Below are positions 19,669 through 28,548 of a DNA stretch of 64,000 nt, in pieces; the stretch's first letter is position 1, and each line of letters begins with the position of its first letter. The stretch spans positions 1,302,001 to 1,366,000 of the forward strand of contig NZ_CP069792.1 of assembly GCF_016894245.1 (NCBI RefSeq). The letters run 5' to 3'. The notes under the pieces were generated by a model, which saw nothing but the letters and a program-made list of their open reading frames with translations, ran no database searches and was not told where the DNA came from. A program made the translations under genes and the position numbers. The stretch comes from Corynebacterium kroppenstedtii (GTDB lineage Bacteria; Actinomycetota; Actinomycetes; Mycobacteriales; Mycobacteriaceae).

Positions 19669-20523
19669 ATGGCTTCTTCGCTTGATGGACGTTTGTACCG
19701 CTCGGAGATTATCGAGGATCTCACCCGTCGTGTTGCAGCATTAAAAGACACTGGTTACCAGCCGGGTTTAGGCACAGTACTGGTTGGTGATGATCCCGGC
19801 AGCCAAGCGTACGTCCGCATGAAGCACAAGGACTGCGAGCAGATCGGTATTCGTTCCATTCGGAAGGACCTCCCGTCGGACATTTCCCAGGAGGACCTCT
19901 CCGCTGTTATTGAGGAACTTAATGCCGATGACGCCTGCACAGGCTATATTGTGCAGCTGCCTTTGCCGAAGCACCTTGATGAAAACTCCGTGTTGGAGCA
20001 GATTGACCCCGAGAAAGACGCCGATGGACTGCACCCGGTGAACTTGGGGAAGCTGGTATTGAATGAGCCGGCCCCGTTGCCGTGTACACCCAACGGGTGT
20101 ATTCATTTGTTGCGACGTTTCGGTGTGGAGCTGAATGGCGCGAAAGTCGTCATCATCGGCAGGGGAATTACCGTCGGCCGACCGCTCGGGTTGATGCTGA
20201 CCCGCCGAAGTGAGAACAGCACGGTGACCTTGTGCCACACCGGGACGAAAGATGTGGCGGCCGAGACCCGTGCGGCCGACGTCGTTATTGCCGCGGCTGG
20301 TAAACCGCATATGCTGACCGCGGACATGATTAAACCCGGTGCGGCCGTGTTGGATGTGGGTGTCTCTCGTGTTGACGGCAAGCTGACTGGCGATGTTGCG
20401 CCCGACGTGTGGGAAAAAGCAGCATGGGTGAGCCCGAACCCCGGGGGCGTCGGGCCTATGACCCGCTCGTTCTTGATGGCGAATGTGGTGGAACGTGGTG
20501 AGCGCTTGGCGGGGATAGCTTAA
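19669..20523 (+). CDS. folD: Methylenetetrahydrofolate dehydrogenase / cyclohydrolase
   Basis: Bifunctional one-carbon enzyme converting 5,10-methylene-THF to 10-formyl-THF with NADP+. The 284-residue length is exactly typical. Signatures include the catalytic [14 protein letters not shown] region, [14 protein letters not shown], the Rossmann segment [13 protein letters not shown] and PGGVGPMT near the end. ATG 19669 is set by the adjacent TATACT box. The stop overlaps the next start (TAATG). Confidence 0.96.
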   Translation: MASSLDGRLYRSEIIEDLTRRVAALKDTGYQPGLGTVLVGDDPGSQAYVRMKHKDCEQIGIRSIRKDLPSDISQEDLSAVIEELNADDACTGYIVQLPLPKHLDENSVLEQIDPEKDADGLHPVNLGKLVLNEPAPLPCTPNGCIHLLRRFGVELNGAKVVIIGRGITVGRPLGLMLTRRSENSTVTLCHTGTKDVAAETRAADVVIAAAGKPHMLTADMIKPGAAVLDVGVSRVDGKLTGDVAPDVWEKAAWVSPNPGGVGPMTRSFLMANVVERGERLAGIA

Positions 20524-20915
20524 TGAGTAGCACTGCGAAGCCGCCCATTCCCGACGCATACGTGAAGTGGGGGGACCATCTGCGGGGAACCACCCGGCAG
20601 AAGTCAATGTTGTCGAACCCGCATGACGGGGATTTTGTCTCCCGCATCCCGTTGGTGTACCAGCGTATCGCGGTGGCCGTATTCGTGGTGGGGATGTCTG
20701 TTGCTGCGCTCTTCGTCGCGTTCGAGCACTGGCGTCGGGGGTCGCTTGTGATGGGGGCCAGCATGGTGTGGCTGGCCATCACCCGGGCGACGTGCGATTC
20801 GGAAACGCTCGGCGTTCTCTCCGTCCGGTCGCGTCGCTTTGACGTTGCTTTTTGTTTTGGAGTGGGCCTGGTGGTGCTGTACTTGGCGGTGTCGATGGAC
20901 GCAATGGCCGGGTAG
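20523..20915 (+). CDS. DUF3017-type membrane protein
   Basis: A 130-residue protein with a hydrophilic N-terminal 45 residues and three membrane segments (IAVAVFVVGMSVAALFVAF, SLVMGASMVWLAITRA, VAFCFGVGLVVLYLAVS). Its start overlaps the folD stop. A small DUF3017 membrane protein directly after folD is a recurring actinobacterial arrangement; its function is unknown. Confidence 0.75.
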   Translation: MSSTAKPPIPDAYVKWGDHLRGTTRQKSMLSNPHDGDFVSRIPLVYQRIAVAVFVVGMSVAALFVAFEHWRRGSLVMGASMVWLAITRATCDSETLGVLSVRSRRFDVAFCFGVGLVVLYLAVSMDAMAG

Positions 20916-20944
20916 CCCGCCCGCGCCCCTCGGCCTCGAAACAC

Positions 20945-22561
20945 CTATTTCGGCGTGACCGTGATCCGCACGTTCTTGTCGTGCGCCGTGACATGCACCG
21001 TCGTGCCGTCCTTGGCGACCTCAGCCGTTCCACCGTCAACATTGATGGCGAATCCGTTGGGGTAGTTCACGGTGGGAACGACGATCTCGCTGGTGATGTC
21101 GCTATCGAACGTTCCCTTGCCGTCCACGCGGTCCGTCGTCCAGCTGGCGGTATAGGTTTTTGCCTTTGGATCCCAGTTTGTTGACGTTGGCGTTCCGGCA
21201 GCTGCACGTAGGTGCGGCGCCGCAACAATGGCGAGCTTGTCCTTGTTGACGGCGTCGGCAGTGACGGGTCCACCAACGGTGGGATCGGCGACGATGCCTT
21301 GTTCTTTTTGGTTCTGGGTGGTCGGGTCGTCACACCCACAGTAGGACCAGTATTGCCATCCGGTGAGGTGCTGTCGGGCGAGACCTGTCACGCCGAGCAG
21401 GGTATCAGCGTCGTCGGTCGCTCCGAATTCGGAGAGCAGTGTTGCTGAATTGTTAGCCGCGGACACCTTGTCGGCATTGTTGAAGGTGATGCCATCGGGG
21501 ATGGTGCATCCCGTGTATGTGCCAGCGAGAGCGTTGGTGGGACAGTACACGTGCCAACTGAGCGCGGTTCCCGCCGATGCCGGGACGCGCGGCGCGGTTG
21601 GGCGGGTGTTGAAGCCCATATTCCATATGGAGTAGGGCTCGTAATGAACAATTGCGTGGGGGTCGGCGGCGGTGATGGAATCAGCGGCTTTTTGGTGAAG
21701 CGCGTCGAGGTGCTGGGTTGCCGCTCCACAATTGCCGAGGGCGAGGTAGCACAGGGGGTAAGCGCTGCCGGGCCACGGTTCATTCATGATGTCGTACCCC
21801 ATCATGCCTGGTAGTGAGCCCATTTTTTCGGCGACGTGCTTCCACATGGCGGCATAGCGTTCTTGCAGGCCAACGCCGCCGGGGCCGGGCTTGTTGGTGA
21901 GGAAGTTGTCGTATGCCCGAATCAACCCGATATTGACCGCTTGGTTAGTCGGGAAGCCAACTTTCAGCAGGCTCGGCAGACCGTCGTCGATAACTGCCCA
22001 ATCAGGGGCGAATTCGCCTTCGAACTTTTCGTTGTACATGTCCTGGTGGGCGTCGATAAGGGTCATGATGCCGCGTTTGCTCAGCATCGTGACGGTGTTG
22101 GCGATGGAGTCCAGGTATGCGTCGTCGTACTGTCCCGGCTCAGGTTCGACGGCTTTCCAAATGATGCCCAGACGGACGGAGTCAAAACCTTCTTTGGCAA
22201 GCCAGTCAGCGTCGTCCTCGTTGAAGCCGCCGGCTTCGGCTGTGTATGGCGGGTGTTTGTACACCATGTTAACGCCCTGAGTGAGGATCGCCCGGCCGCT
22301 GCCATCGGTATACCATCTACCACTTTGTCCGATGTGTCCTCGGGCAGTGATGGAGGCCGGTTCCTTTTGGCTTCCGGCCAGGGCTGTGCGTGGTAGCAAG
22401 GTCATTGCCGACGCGACCAGCATGGCGGCTGCGATGATGGCGAACAATGCGCGACTATGTGTTGCCACCAACCCACGGGTGCGTGTTGCAAATGTTATGT
22501 GGGTATGTGGCACGGGGGAGCTGCTCGGGCGGGGGAGTGCACCCGGGGAATGAGTTTTCAT
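20945..22561 (-). CDS. Secreted GH5 endoglycoceramidase-like glycosidase
   Basis: A 538-residue exported glycoside hydrolase of family 5, most like actinobacterial endoglycosylceramidases, which release the whole glycan from glycosphingolipids. A long basic N-region leads into a signal peptide (LFAIIAAAMLVASAMTLLP) ending at ALAG near residue 62. The catalytic acid/base Glu is in MNEPWPGS (about residue 261) and the nucleophile in LLSEFGA (about residue 378). A beta-rich domain closes the protein. Four Cys are spread through the catalytic part (LCYLALGNCG, YCPTN, GCTIP). ATG 22561 is chosen because TACGAT ends 7 bases before it; a GTG at 22600 is in frame. The real substrate is not proven. 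Confidence 0.85.
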   Translation of the reverse strand: MKTHSPGALPRPSSSPVPHTHITFATRTRGLVATHSRALFAIIAAAMLVASAMTLLPRTALAGSQKEPASITARGHIGQSGRWYTDGSGRAILTQGVNMVYKHPPYTAEAGGFNEDDADWLAKEGFDSVRLGIIWKAVEPEPGQYDDAYLDSIANTVTMLSKRGIMTLIDAHQDMYNEKFEGEFAPDWAVIDDGLPSLLKVGFPTNQAVNIGLIRAYDNFLTNKPGPGGVGLQERYAAMWKHVAEKMGSLPGMMGYDIMNEPWPGSAYPLCYLALGNCGAATQHLDALHQKAADSITAADPHAIVHYEPYSIWNMGFNTRPTAPRVPASAGTALSWHVYCPTNALAGTYTGCTIPDGITFNNADKVSAANNSATLLSEFGATDDADTLLGVTGLARQHLTGWQYWSYCGCDDPTTQNQKEQGIVADPTVGGPVTADAVNKDKLAIVAAPHLRAAAGTPTSTNWDPKAKTYTASWTTDRVDGKGTFDSDITSEIVVPTVNYPNGFAINVDGGTAEVAKDGTTVHVTAHDKNVRITVTPK

Positions 22562-22568
22562 AGTTGTT

Positions 22569-22574
22569 ATCGTA
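22569..22574 (-). promoter_or_regulatory. Leaderless -10 box of the GH5 gene
   Basis: TACGAT on the minus strand is followed by 7 bases and the ATG at 22561. The identical box and spacing occur at xth and mntR. Confidence 0.55.
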
Positions 22575-22746
22575 CTGGGCGCGAGTGTGTTTTGGTGCAC
22601 CAGAATGTGGGTAGTGGAAGGGTTCGCCAGCGGGCGTTAGGGTGGGGTCACTGTATCAAGGTTGAATTCGCTCAAAGCCGACGCAAAAGCCGGCGACATG
22701 ATCGTTGTTGTGCGGTAGTCGGGCCGCGTGGGGCCGGCCCCGCAAG

Positions 22747-22850
22747 GAATCGACCCGCGTGGAATTAGCCCGCGTGGGATTAGCCTGCGTGGGATTAGCC
22801 TGCGTGAATCGGCCCGCGTGGGATTAGCCTGCGTGAATCGACCCGCGTGG
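22747..22850. repeat. Minisatellite of 14-15 bp units
   Basis: Two unit types alternate without gaps: a 15-mer GCGTGGGATTAGCCT (one copy with GGAATTAGCCC) and a 14-mer GCGTGAATCGRCCC. The order is 15-15-15-14-15-14 plus partial units at both ends. A degenerate copy may lie further left near 22725. The array sits between the GH5 promoter and the GNAT gene. Confidence 0.9.
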
Positions 22851-22884
22851 AGAGGGCTTAATTTATGAGGAGGTTAAAGGAAGA

Positions 22885-23400
22885 ATGGCAGGGATTGCCC
22901 GCGGTGACGAGGACGTAACCCTCCGGCGTGCGCAAGAGGAGGATCGGGATTTCCTTATCCGGATGAATCACTTGACGGAGACGTGGGGAGATGAGGACGC
23001 TGCCGAGGAGCGAGACTTTTCCGAATCCGACCGTCACTACGTCGGCAAGTGGACTCCTGACCAGGGCGGAGTAATTGCGCTTTGTGGCGATGAGCCGATT
23101 GGCGCGGCATGGCTGCGTACGTTTGTCGCCGATGATCCGGGGACCGGCTTTGTGGAAGATAAGTATCCGGAGGTGGCGATCGCATTGGCGCCAGGCCACA
23201 CCGGCGGTGGGCTTGGCCGTCGTTTGTTGAGCGCGGCGCTGGATCAGGCGCGGGATGATGGGCGGCCGGGGGTGAGTCTATGTGTAGAAAAAGGTAACGA
23301 CCGCGCCCAGGCGTTGTATGAGAAACTGGGTTTTCGCTACGTGACGACGAGGGAGTCTGAGGGTAGTACGTACACGGTGATGGTTCACACCTTTGAATGA
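22885..23400 (+). CDS. GNAT family N-acetyltransferase
   Basis: A 171-residue acetyl-CoA-dependent transferase. The GNAT core shows beta strand 4 (EVAIALAPGHTGGGLGRRLL, the acetyl-CoA pyrophosphate loop as GGGLGR) and the C-terminal NDRAQALYEKLGFRYV motif. GAGGAGG and GGAAG lie ahead of the ATG. The acceptor cannot be told. The gene stops 27 bases before the glutaminase start, so the two may be co-transcribed. Confidence 0.88.
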   Translation: MAGIARGDEDVTLRRAQEEDRDFLIRMNHLTETWGDEDAAEERDFSESDRHYVGKWTPDQGGVIALCGDEPIGAAWLRTFVADDPGTGFVEDKYPEVAIALAPGHTGGGLGRRLLSAALDQARDDGRPGVSLCVEKGNDRAQALYEKLGFRYVTTRESEGSTYTVMVHTFE

Positions 23401-23427
23401 TCGTATGAATGATCGGAGCAAAACTCT

Positions 23428-24786
23428 ATGAAATCCATGGTCACTGATTATTTGGACGAAGTTCTCGAGGACGTTCGCCCGGGTGATCGGGGTGCTCCCG
23501 CGAGCTATATTCCAGAACTAGCCAACGTTGACCCCGAAAGATTCGGTGTCAGCTTGGCGACGATCGACGGTAAGGTGTACGGCTCGGGTGATACCGAGAC
23601 CGAGTTCACCATCCAGTCGATCGCGAAGCCATTTGTGTATGCGCTTGCCCTGGAAGACCGTGGTTTTCGTGATGTGTTGAAGCGTGTCAGCGTGGAACCA
23701 TCCGGTGAGGCGTTTAACGAGGTGTCCCTGGACGAGGAAGGTCGCCCGCTTAACCCGATGATTAATGCGGGCGCGCTGACGACGCACTCCTTAGTAGGTG
23801 GGGACGATTGGACCCAGGGGCAGCGCCTGCAGAGGATCATCGATGGGTTGTCGGCTTTCGCTGGCCGTCGGCTGCAGGTTGACGAGCGGGTGTGCGGCTC
23901 GGAGCTGGACCACGCTCACCGGAACTTGTCTATCGCCCACATGCTCCGCAGCTACGACATATTCCCCCAGGATCCGCGGGTGATCGTGGAGGGATACACG
24001 CGGTCGTGCTCTCTTCTGGTTTCGACGCGGGACCTGGCGATTATGGCCGCGACCTTGGCGAACAAGGGCATGAACCCGATCACCGGCGAGAAGGTGGTTT
24101 CGGGTCGCGTGGTCCGCCAGGTCTTGAGCGTCATGACGACGTGCGGCATGTATGACGCGGCAGGGGACTGGGTGACCCAGGTCGGCATCCCGGCTAAGTC
24201 GGGCGTCGCTGGTGGTCTGATCGGCGCGTTGCCTGGCCAGATCGGGGTGGCGACGTTTTCGCCTCGGCTGGATGAACACGGGAATAGTGTGCGCGGCGTC
24301 CGACTTTTTGAGCGGATGTCTCGGGACATGGGAATCCACCTCATGGAGGTTCCGCCGTCGGTGCAGACGGTGATTCGGAACACGACGGTGCTGGTCCAGG
24401 ACCTGACTGATGACGAAAAGTCGCAGGGGATGAAGCCGCAGAAGATTAAGGTCTACTCGATTCAGGGGAGTTTGCGTTTTGCGGGTGCGGAGAAGATCGT
24501 GCGTGAGTTCTCTAGCACGATGATTAAAGAGCCGGCTGTGGCCTTAGATTTGACTGATGTTCACGCGTTGGACGCGGTCGCGCGGCGCATGATTCTGGAG
24601 GTCGCGCGTCGTTTAACTCTGGATGGCAAGCGCGTGTATCTGATCGATCCGGCCGATGTCATTCCGAAACCTGATCCGGGTGATGGTGGGCAGGTCATTG
24701 TTGTCCAGGACCGCGCGGAGCTCAGAGCTCACCAGCCTGAGAAACGTAAGAAGGCGAAGAAAGGAAAGAAGAAAAAGAACACATAG
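23428..24786 (+). CDS. glsA: Glutaminase with C-terminal STAS domain
   Basis: Hydrolyses glutamine to glutamate and ammonia. The 452-residue protein has a serine-dependent glutaminase domain to about residue 310 (FTIQSIAKPF contains the catalytic Ser-x-x-Lys; NPMINAGAL; KSGVAGGLIGALPGQIG). A STAS domain follows at about 333-420 (IKVYSIQGSLRFAGAEKI, ALDLTDVHALDAVA), and the end is Lys-rich. STAS domains in anion transporters and anti-sigma antagonists bind nucleotides or proteins, so this one may regulate activity. GGAG precedes the ATG. Confidence 0.92.
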   Translation: MKSMVTDYLDEVLEDVRPGDRGAPASYIPELANVDPERFGVSLATIDGKVYGSGDTETEFTIQSIAKPFVYALALEDRGFRDVLKRVSVEPSGEAFNEVSLDEEGRPLNPMINAGALTTHSLVGGDDWTQGQRLQRIIDGLSAFAGRRLQVDERVCGSELDHAHRNLSIAHMLRSYDIFPQDPRVIVEGYTRSCSLLVSTRDLAIMAATLANKGMNPITGEKVVSGRVVRQVLSVMTTCGMYDAAGDWVTQVGIPAKSGVAGGLIGALPGQIGVATFSPRLDEHGNSVRGVRLFERMSRDMGIHLMEVPPSVQTVIRNTTVLVQDLTDDEKSQGMKPQKIKVYSIQGSLRFAGAEKIVREFSSTMIKEPAVALDLTDVHALDAVARRMILEVARRLTLDGKRVYLIDPADVIPKPDPGDGGQVIVVQDRAELRAHQPEKRKKAKKGKKKKNT

Positions 24787-24792
24787 CTGACG

Positions 24793-25731
24793 TCAAGCCT
24801 GTGGGGTACGTTCCGGTGGCACGCTCTGTTGTTTCGACGCGTTCTGGTGAGTCCGGTGCCGTACACGCGATACCCAGTGCTTTGTCGCAAACACGACCAT
24901 GAATGTGCAGCCCTGAACGACGACGATCATGCCTCCGCTGGATACGTCGGTCCAGTAGCTGATCAGTAAGCCTGTCATGGCGGTCACCCAGCTAATGACT
25001 GGTGTCCAGATGAGAGTGCTACGCATGCGCGCGAAGATGAGAAGGCTTATTGCACCCGGTGTGATCAGCATGGCGACAACGAGGATCACACCGACTGCCT
25101 GCATCGACGCCACAATGACGAGCGCGAGCATAGTCAGCATGAATCCGCGCATAAGTGTGGGATTGATGCCGAGCGATCGGGCATTGATCGCGTCGAAACT
25201 CCAGAGAGTAATGTCGCGGCGTTTAATCAGTACAAGTGCCGACGCTAGTAACGCGATGACGACAACTTGGATGAGAGCGGATTGTCGTACACCCAGGAGA
25301 TTTCCGAAGAGGATGGAGTGTAGGTCGGTTGTCGATGGCGTCATGGAAATGAGCACCAGGCCGAACGCGAAAAATGTGGTGAAGACAATGCCGATGGCGG
25401 TGTCGTCCTTCAGGTTCGTTTTTCCGCGGATGGTTCCGATGAGGCCGACGGTGAGCAGTGCGGCGATCAGCGCGCCGATGGAAAATGGGATGCCCAAGAT
25501 ATAGGAGATGACGACGCCGGGAAGAACGGCGTGAGAGATCGCGTCGCCTAAGAGCGACCATCCGAGCAAGATTATCCAGGCGGAGAGAAGTCCGGTGCAC
25601 AGTGCTGTCACAGACGTGACGATGACAGCGCGCTGCATAAAGCTATAGGTGAATGGTTCGATAAAAGCTGTTGCGAGTGATGCGTGGATCGGTGCGCCAG
25701 GGAACGCGCCGGTTAACGCAAAGGTGCTCAT
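24793..25731 (-). CDS. Manganese/zinc ABC transporter permease
   Basis: A 312-residue integral membrane permease of the ZnuB/MntB (ABC-3) family, with about eight membrane segments. The conserved start (YSFMQRAVIVTSVTALCTGLLSA) and the GDAISHAVLPGVVISYIL motif, the likely ATPase contact, are visible. The C-terminus is basic. It is the last gene of a three-gene operon and overlaps the ATPase gene by 4 bases. Confidence 0.9.
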   Translation of the reverse strand: MSTFALTGAFPGAPIHASLATAFIEPFTYSFMQRAVIVTSVTALCTGLLSAWIILLGWSLLGDAISHAVLPGVVISYILGIPFSIGALIAALLTVGLIGTIRGKTNLKDDTAIGIVFTTFFAFGLVLISMTPSTTDLHSILFGNLLGVRQSALIQVVVIALLASALVLIKRRDITLWSFDAINARSLGINPTLMRGFMLTMLALVIVASMQAVGVILVVAMLITPGAISLLIFARMRSTLIWTPVISWVTAMTGLLISYWTDVSSGGMIVVVQGCTFMVVFATKHWVSRVRHRTHQNASKQQSVPPERTPQA

Positions 25732-26459
25732 TCTGTGTCGCCGTCCTTCCTCATGTCCTCCATCAGCGCGGTGCCCAACAGAACGCTGGGCGAGGCGGCG
25801 AAGAGAGTGTCATCTGGGGCCCCGTCGCTAATGATTGTTTTTTGTAGGACAACGATCCGATCCATCGAGCGGAGCGTACCGAGGTGGTGCGTCGAGAGCA
25901 GGATGAGGGCGCCACGATCGCGCCGGGCGGTCAGGACTCGGAACAGCACTTCTTCGGTGTCCTGATCAACGCCGGCGAAGGGCTCGTCCAAGATAAGAAT
26001 GGGAGCCTGGGTGGCGAGTGCACGAGCGATGAAAACGCGCTTCTTCTGACCCCCAGAAAGCTGTCGGATGGAGCGGGTGGCGTAGGCGGTCATTCCTACG
26101 CTGGCTAGGGCTTCGTCGGCAGTGGCTTTGTCGTCGCGAGTGGGGTGTCGGAATGCGGTGAGGACAACGTCACGCACGGTCATGGGGAAGTCCCAGTTCA
26201 CGGCCTCTGTTTGCGGCATGTAGGTGATGCGTCCGTCGACGTTCATGGTGCCCGTGGTGGGGCGCAGTTGGCCGGTGATGGCGTTGAAAAGCGTGGATTT
26301 GCCCGCACCATTCGCCCCGATGATCGCGGTCATGGTTCCGGGGAAGAACGACGCAGTCACGTCGCGCAGTGCGATCACTGGCTCTCCGGAGTTGTGCGTG
26401 TAGGTAACCCCGAGCTTATCGACGCTAACCAGGGGTTCTTGCGGTGTTCTGTCCTGCAT
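25728..26459 (-). CDS. Manganese/zinc ABC transporter ATP-binding protein
   Basis: A 243-residue ATPase with Walker A GANGAGKS, ABC signature LSGGQKKRVFIARAL, Walker B LILDEPFAGVD and an H-loop in LLSTHHLG. The match is to MntA/ZnuC-type importers. The ATG overlaps the stop of the binding-protein gene by one base and its own stop overlaps the permease start, so all three genes are translationally coupled. Confidence 0.92.
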   Translation of the reverse strand: MQDRTPQEPLVSVDKLGVTYTHNSGEPVIALRDVTASFFPGTMTAIIGANGAGKSTLFNAITGQLRPTTGTMNVDGRITYMPQTEAVNWDFPMTVRDVVLTAFRHPTRDDKATADEALASVGMTAYATRSIRQLSGGQKKRVFIARALATQAPILILDEPFAGVDQDTEEVLFRVLTARRDRGALILLSTHHLGTLRSMDRIVVLQKTIISDGAPDDTLFAASPSVLLGTALMEDMRKDGDTE

Positions 26460-27472
26460 TAGCTGGTGAGTCCTTTGCTGATGGTGTCGGCGTCGTACCG
26501 GATGAGATCTAAATACGTAGGGACGGGGCCATCTTGATCAGATAGTGAATCGACGTAGAGGATGCCACCGTCCTTCGCCCCGGTGGCGCGGACGATTTGT
26601 TCGCGGGGGCCGGAGTCAACGGTCGATTCGCAGAACACAGCGGGAACCTGGTGTTCGCGCACGAACTCTTCGGTGTCCTTCATGCGTTGAGGTGTGGCTT
26701 CGGTTTCTGCGTTGACGGGCCAGATGTAGTGCTCGGTGAGTCCCGCGTCTTTGGCGAGGTAGGAGAACGCCCCTTCGCAGGTCACAAGCGCACGTTTGTC
26801 CTTGGGGACGGTTTCGAGGTCGGCGCGGAGGTCGTTGCCAATGGTGTCCAGCTTGGCGGAGTATTTCTTCGCGTTGTCGTTGTAGTCGTCTTTGTGGTCG
26901 GGATCGATGTCCCCTAGGGCCTTCGCGATGGTGCTTGCGTACTTTTTAACGTTGGTGGGGCTCATCCAGGCATGGGGGTTGTCTTCGCCGCTGGCTTCAC
27001 CATCGGTGATCGGGAGGGGCTCAATCCCATCCGTGGCGACGACGCGTTTGGCGTCGGAATTGCTGGTGAGCTTGTCCAGCCAATGCTCTAGCCCGAGACC
27101 GTTGGCGATAATGAGATCTGCTTTTGCTGCCGATTTGAGGTCCGACGGTGTGGGGTCGTATCCGTGAATTTCGGTGCCCGGCTTGGTCAGTGAATTGACG
27201 TTGACGTGGTCTCCGGCGACGTTCCGGGCAATGTCGGCCAAAACCGTGAACGTTGCTAAAACGTCTTTCTTCCCGTTGTCATCGTCGGAGAGTGCGCTAC
27301 AGCCGCTGGCAGTTAGTCCGACGACGAGTGCGGTCGCGAGGGTGGAGAAGATTTTTGCGTGTCGACGTGGGTGTGCGTATGAACGTGGGTGTTTGGCCGC
27401 GGTGGATCGTGTGCTGGTTGATCGGGTGCGTGGAATGTGCGTCGGGGAGGAAAGGCCGAGTGAGGGAGCCAT
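26459..27472 (-). CDS. Metal-binding lipoprotein of the ABC importer (MntA/ZnuA type)
   Basis: A 337-residue cluster A-I solute-binding protein. A long basic N-region is followed by a lipobox (ALVVGLTASGC), so the mature protein is anchored at the outer face of the membrane. The four likely metal ligands are His in EIHGYDPTPSD, His in NPHAWMSP, Glu in CEGAFSYLA and Asp in YVDSLSDQ. A His-His-Glu-Asp set is typical of manganese-binding relatives rather than the three-His zinc type. AAGGA precedes the ATG. Metal preference is inferred from motifs and the divergent MntR-like gene. Confidence 0.88.
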   Translation of the reverse strand: MAPSLGLSSPTHIPRTRSTSTRSTAAKHPRSYAHPRRHAKIFSTLATALVVGLTASGCSALSDDDNGKKDVLATFTVLADIARNVAGDHVNVNSLTKPGTEIHGYDPTPSDLKSAAKADLIIANGLGLEHWLDKLTSNSDAKRVVATDGIEPLPITDGEASGEDNPHAWMSPTNVKKYASTIAKALGDIDPDHKDDYNDNAKKYSAKLDTIGNDLRADLETVPKDKRALVTCEGAFSYLAKDAGLTEHYIWPVNAETEATPQRMKDTEEFVREHQVPAVFCESTVDSGPREQIVRATGAKDGGILYVDSLSDQDGPVPTYLDLIRYDADTISKGLTS

Positions 27473-27492
27473 GTGAATCCTTACGGTCAGTT

Positions 27493-27534
27493 GTCAGTTG
27501 GTGGTCGTCGGTTGGTAATTGTCGGTTGTTGGGG
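27493..27534. repeat. Three 14-bp direct repeats upstream of the metal importer
   Basis: GTCAGTTGGTGGTC, GTCGGTTGGTAATT and GTCGGTTGTTGGGG stand in tandem, 20 bases before the start of the binding-protein gene. They fall in its likely 5' leader or promoter. Confidence 0.6.
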
Positions 27535-27605
27535 ATTGGGAACCTGATGGATTGCCTGTTTATCAGGTGTTTAGTGGGAGATATCGTGTGAAGATGCCAA
27601 CCCCC

Positions 27606-27660
27606 TGAACAAAAAATTCATCACGGTCATTCTAAAAGTTCAATGCAATGTATTTTAAAC
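27606..27660. promoter_or_regulatory. Candidate metalloregulator sites between importer and mntR-like gene
   Basis: TGAA-N7-TTCA at 27606-27620 is an inverted repeat. AGTTCAATGCAATGTAT starting near 27637 resembles the left half of the corynebacterial MntR motif (TGTTCAATGC) as I remember it. Both lie in the divergent control region, where autoregulation and importer control would be expected. This is a motif reading only. Confidence 0.3.
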
Positions 27661-27743
27661 TGGGGGGAATCTTATGTACATCCGCCGAGTGTGTCAAGGA
27701 CACTTAGCGTGATTACCCCTAGCTTGATGTGCTGGTCTCCTAA

Positions 27744-27749
27744 TACGAT
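27744..27749 (+). promoter_or_regulatory. Leaderless -10 box of the mntR-like gene
   Basis: TACGAT is followed by 7 bases and the ATG at 27757. The GAGGGG between them could also act as a Shine-Dalgarno on a longer transcript. Confidence 0.5.
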
Positions 27750-27756
27750 GAGGGGC

Positions 27757-28548
27757 ATGCACGTTTCTGATTTGCCGGACCGTACTCAGGATTACCTGAA
27801 GGTGATTTACGACCTGGGCGAGTGGAACTCGGGGCCGGTCACGTCGACGCGGATCGGCGACGTCCTGGGGCAGAAAGCGTCGACGGTGTCAGAAGCATTG
27901 AAGAGGCTGGTGCAGCAGGGGCTTATCGTTCATGAGGCGTACAAGCCCATTGAGCTCTCTTCAACTGGCCGCCCGTTGGCGTTGCAAATGGTGCGACGAC
28001 ACCGGTTATTGGAGATGTATCTGTGCGAGTACGTCGGCTATAGCTGGGATGAAGTCCATGACGAGGCCGAGCACCTTGAACACGCGGTATCGGACACATT
28101 TGTTGAGCGCATCGCGGCCCTAATGGGCAATCCCACCAGCGATCCGCATGGTGATCCCATTCCGGACAAAGAGGGCAATGTTGCCGAGACTGATCCTGGC
28201 TTGCCGCTAGATACAGCTCAAGAAGGCGATGTCGTTCGTATCGTGCGCATTGCTGACCGTGACTCCGGTCTTTTGCGTTACTTAGCGACGAAGGGAATTG
28301 TCCCGGGGGTCAACGTCGCTGTCTTGCCACGTCCCTATGGGGGGATGATGAACATCCAGCTGGTGCCTGAGGGGGAGGGTACCTCCGGCGCGGCTCGCGC
28401 AGCTCGCCAGACCGGTGCGGCTCGTGAGACCGGCGCGACCGGCGCAAAAAATTTCGTGGAGAAAACTTTCGCGCCAGCGGGTACCGAAAACGGGGTTGGT
28501 ATAGCAAGTATCAGCGCGGCGTCGGCGAGGGATATCAGGGTCAAATAG
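27757..28548 (+). CDS. DtxR/MntR family metal-dependent regulator
   Basis: A 263-residue iron/manganese-dependent repressor. The N-terminal winged helix-turn-helix (YLKVIYDLGEW, VLGQKASTVSEALKRLVQQGLI) is followed by the dimerisation and metal-binding domain (RRHRLLEMYLCEYVGYSWDEVHDEAEHLEHAVSD, split here as the usual ligand region with Glu and His). The C-terminal FeoA/SH3-like domain follows (GDVVRIVRIADRDSGLLRYLATKGIVPG), then a 50-residue Ala/Thr-rich tail. It lies head to head with the metal importer, so manganese control of that operon is the natural inference. The ATG at 27757 follows TACGAT by 7 bases. Confidence 0.88.
   Translation: MHVSDLPDRTQDYLKVIYDLGEWNSGPVTSTRIGDVLGQKASTVSEALKRLVQQGLIVHEAYKPIELSSTGRPLALQMVRRHRLLEMYLCEYVGYSWDEVHDEAEHLEHAVSDTFVERIAALMGNPTSDPHGDPIPDKEGNVAETDPGLPLDTAQEGDVVRIVRIADRDSGLLRYLATKGIVPGVNVAVLPRPYGGMMNIQLVPEGEGTSGAARAARQTGAARETGATGAKNFVEKTFAPAGTENGVGIASISAASARDIRVK

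Noticed and set aside
22740..22850. CRISPR array
   Set aside because: Units are contiguous 14-15-mers with no spacers and no cas genes nearby. It is a minisatellite.
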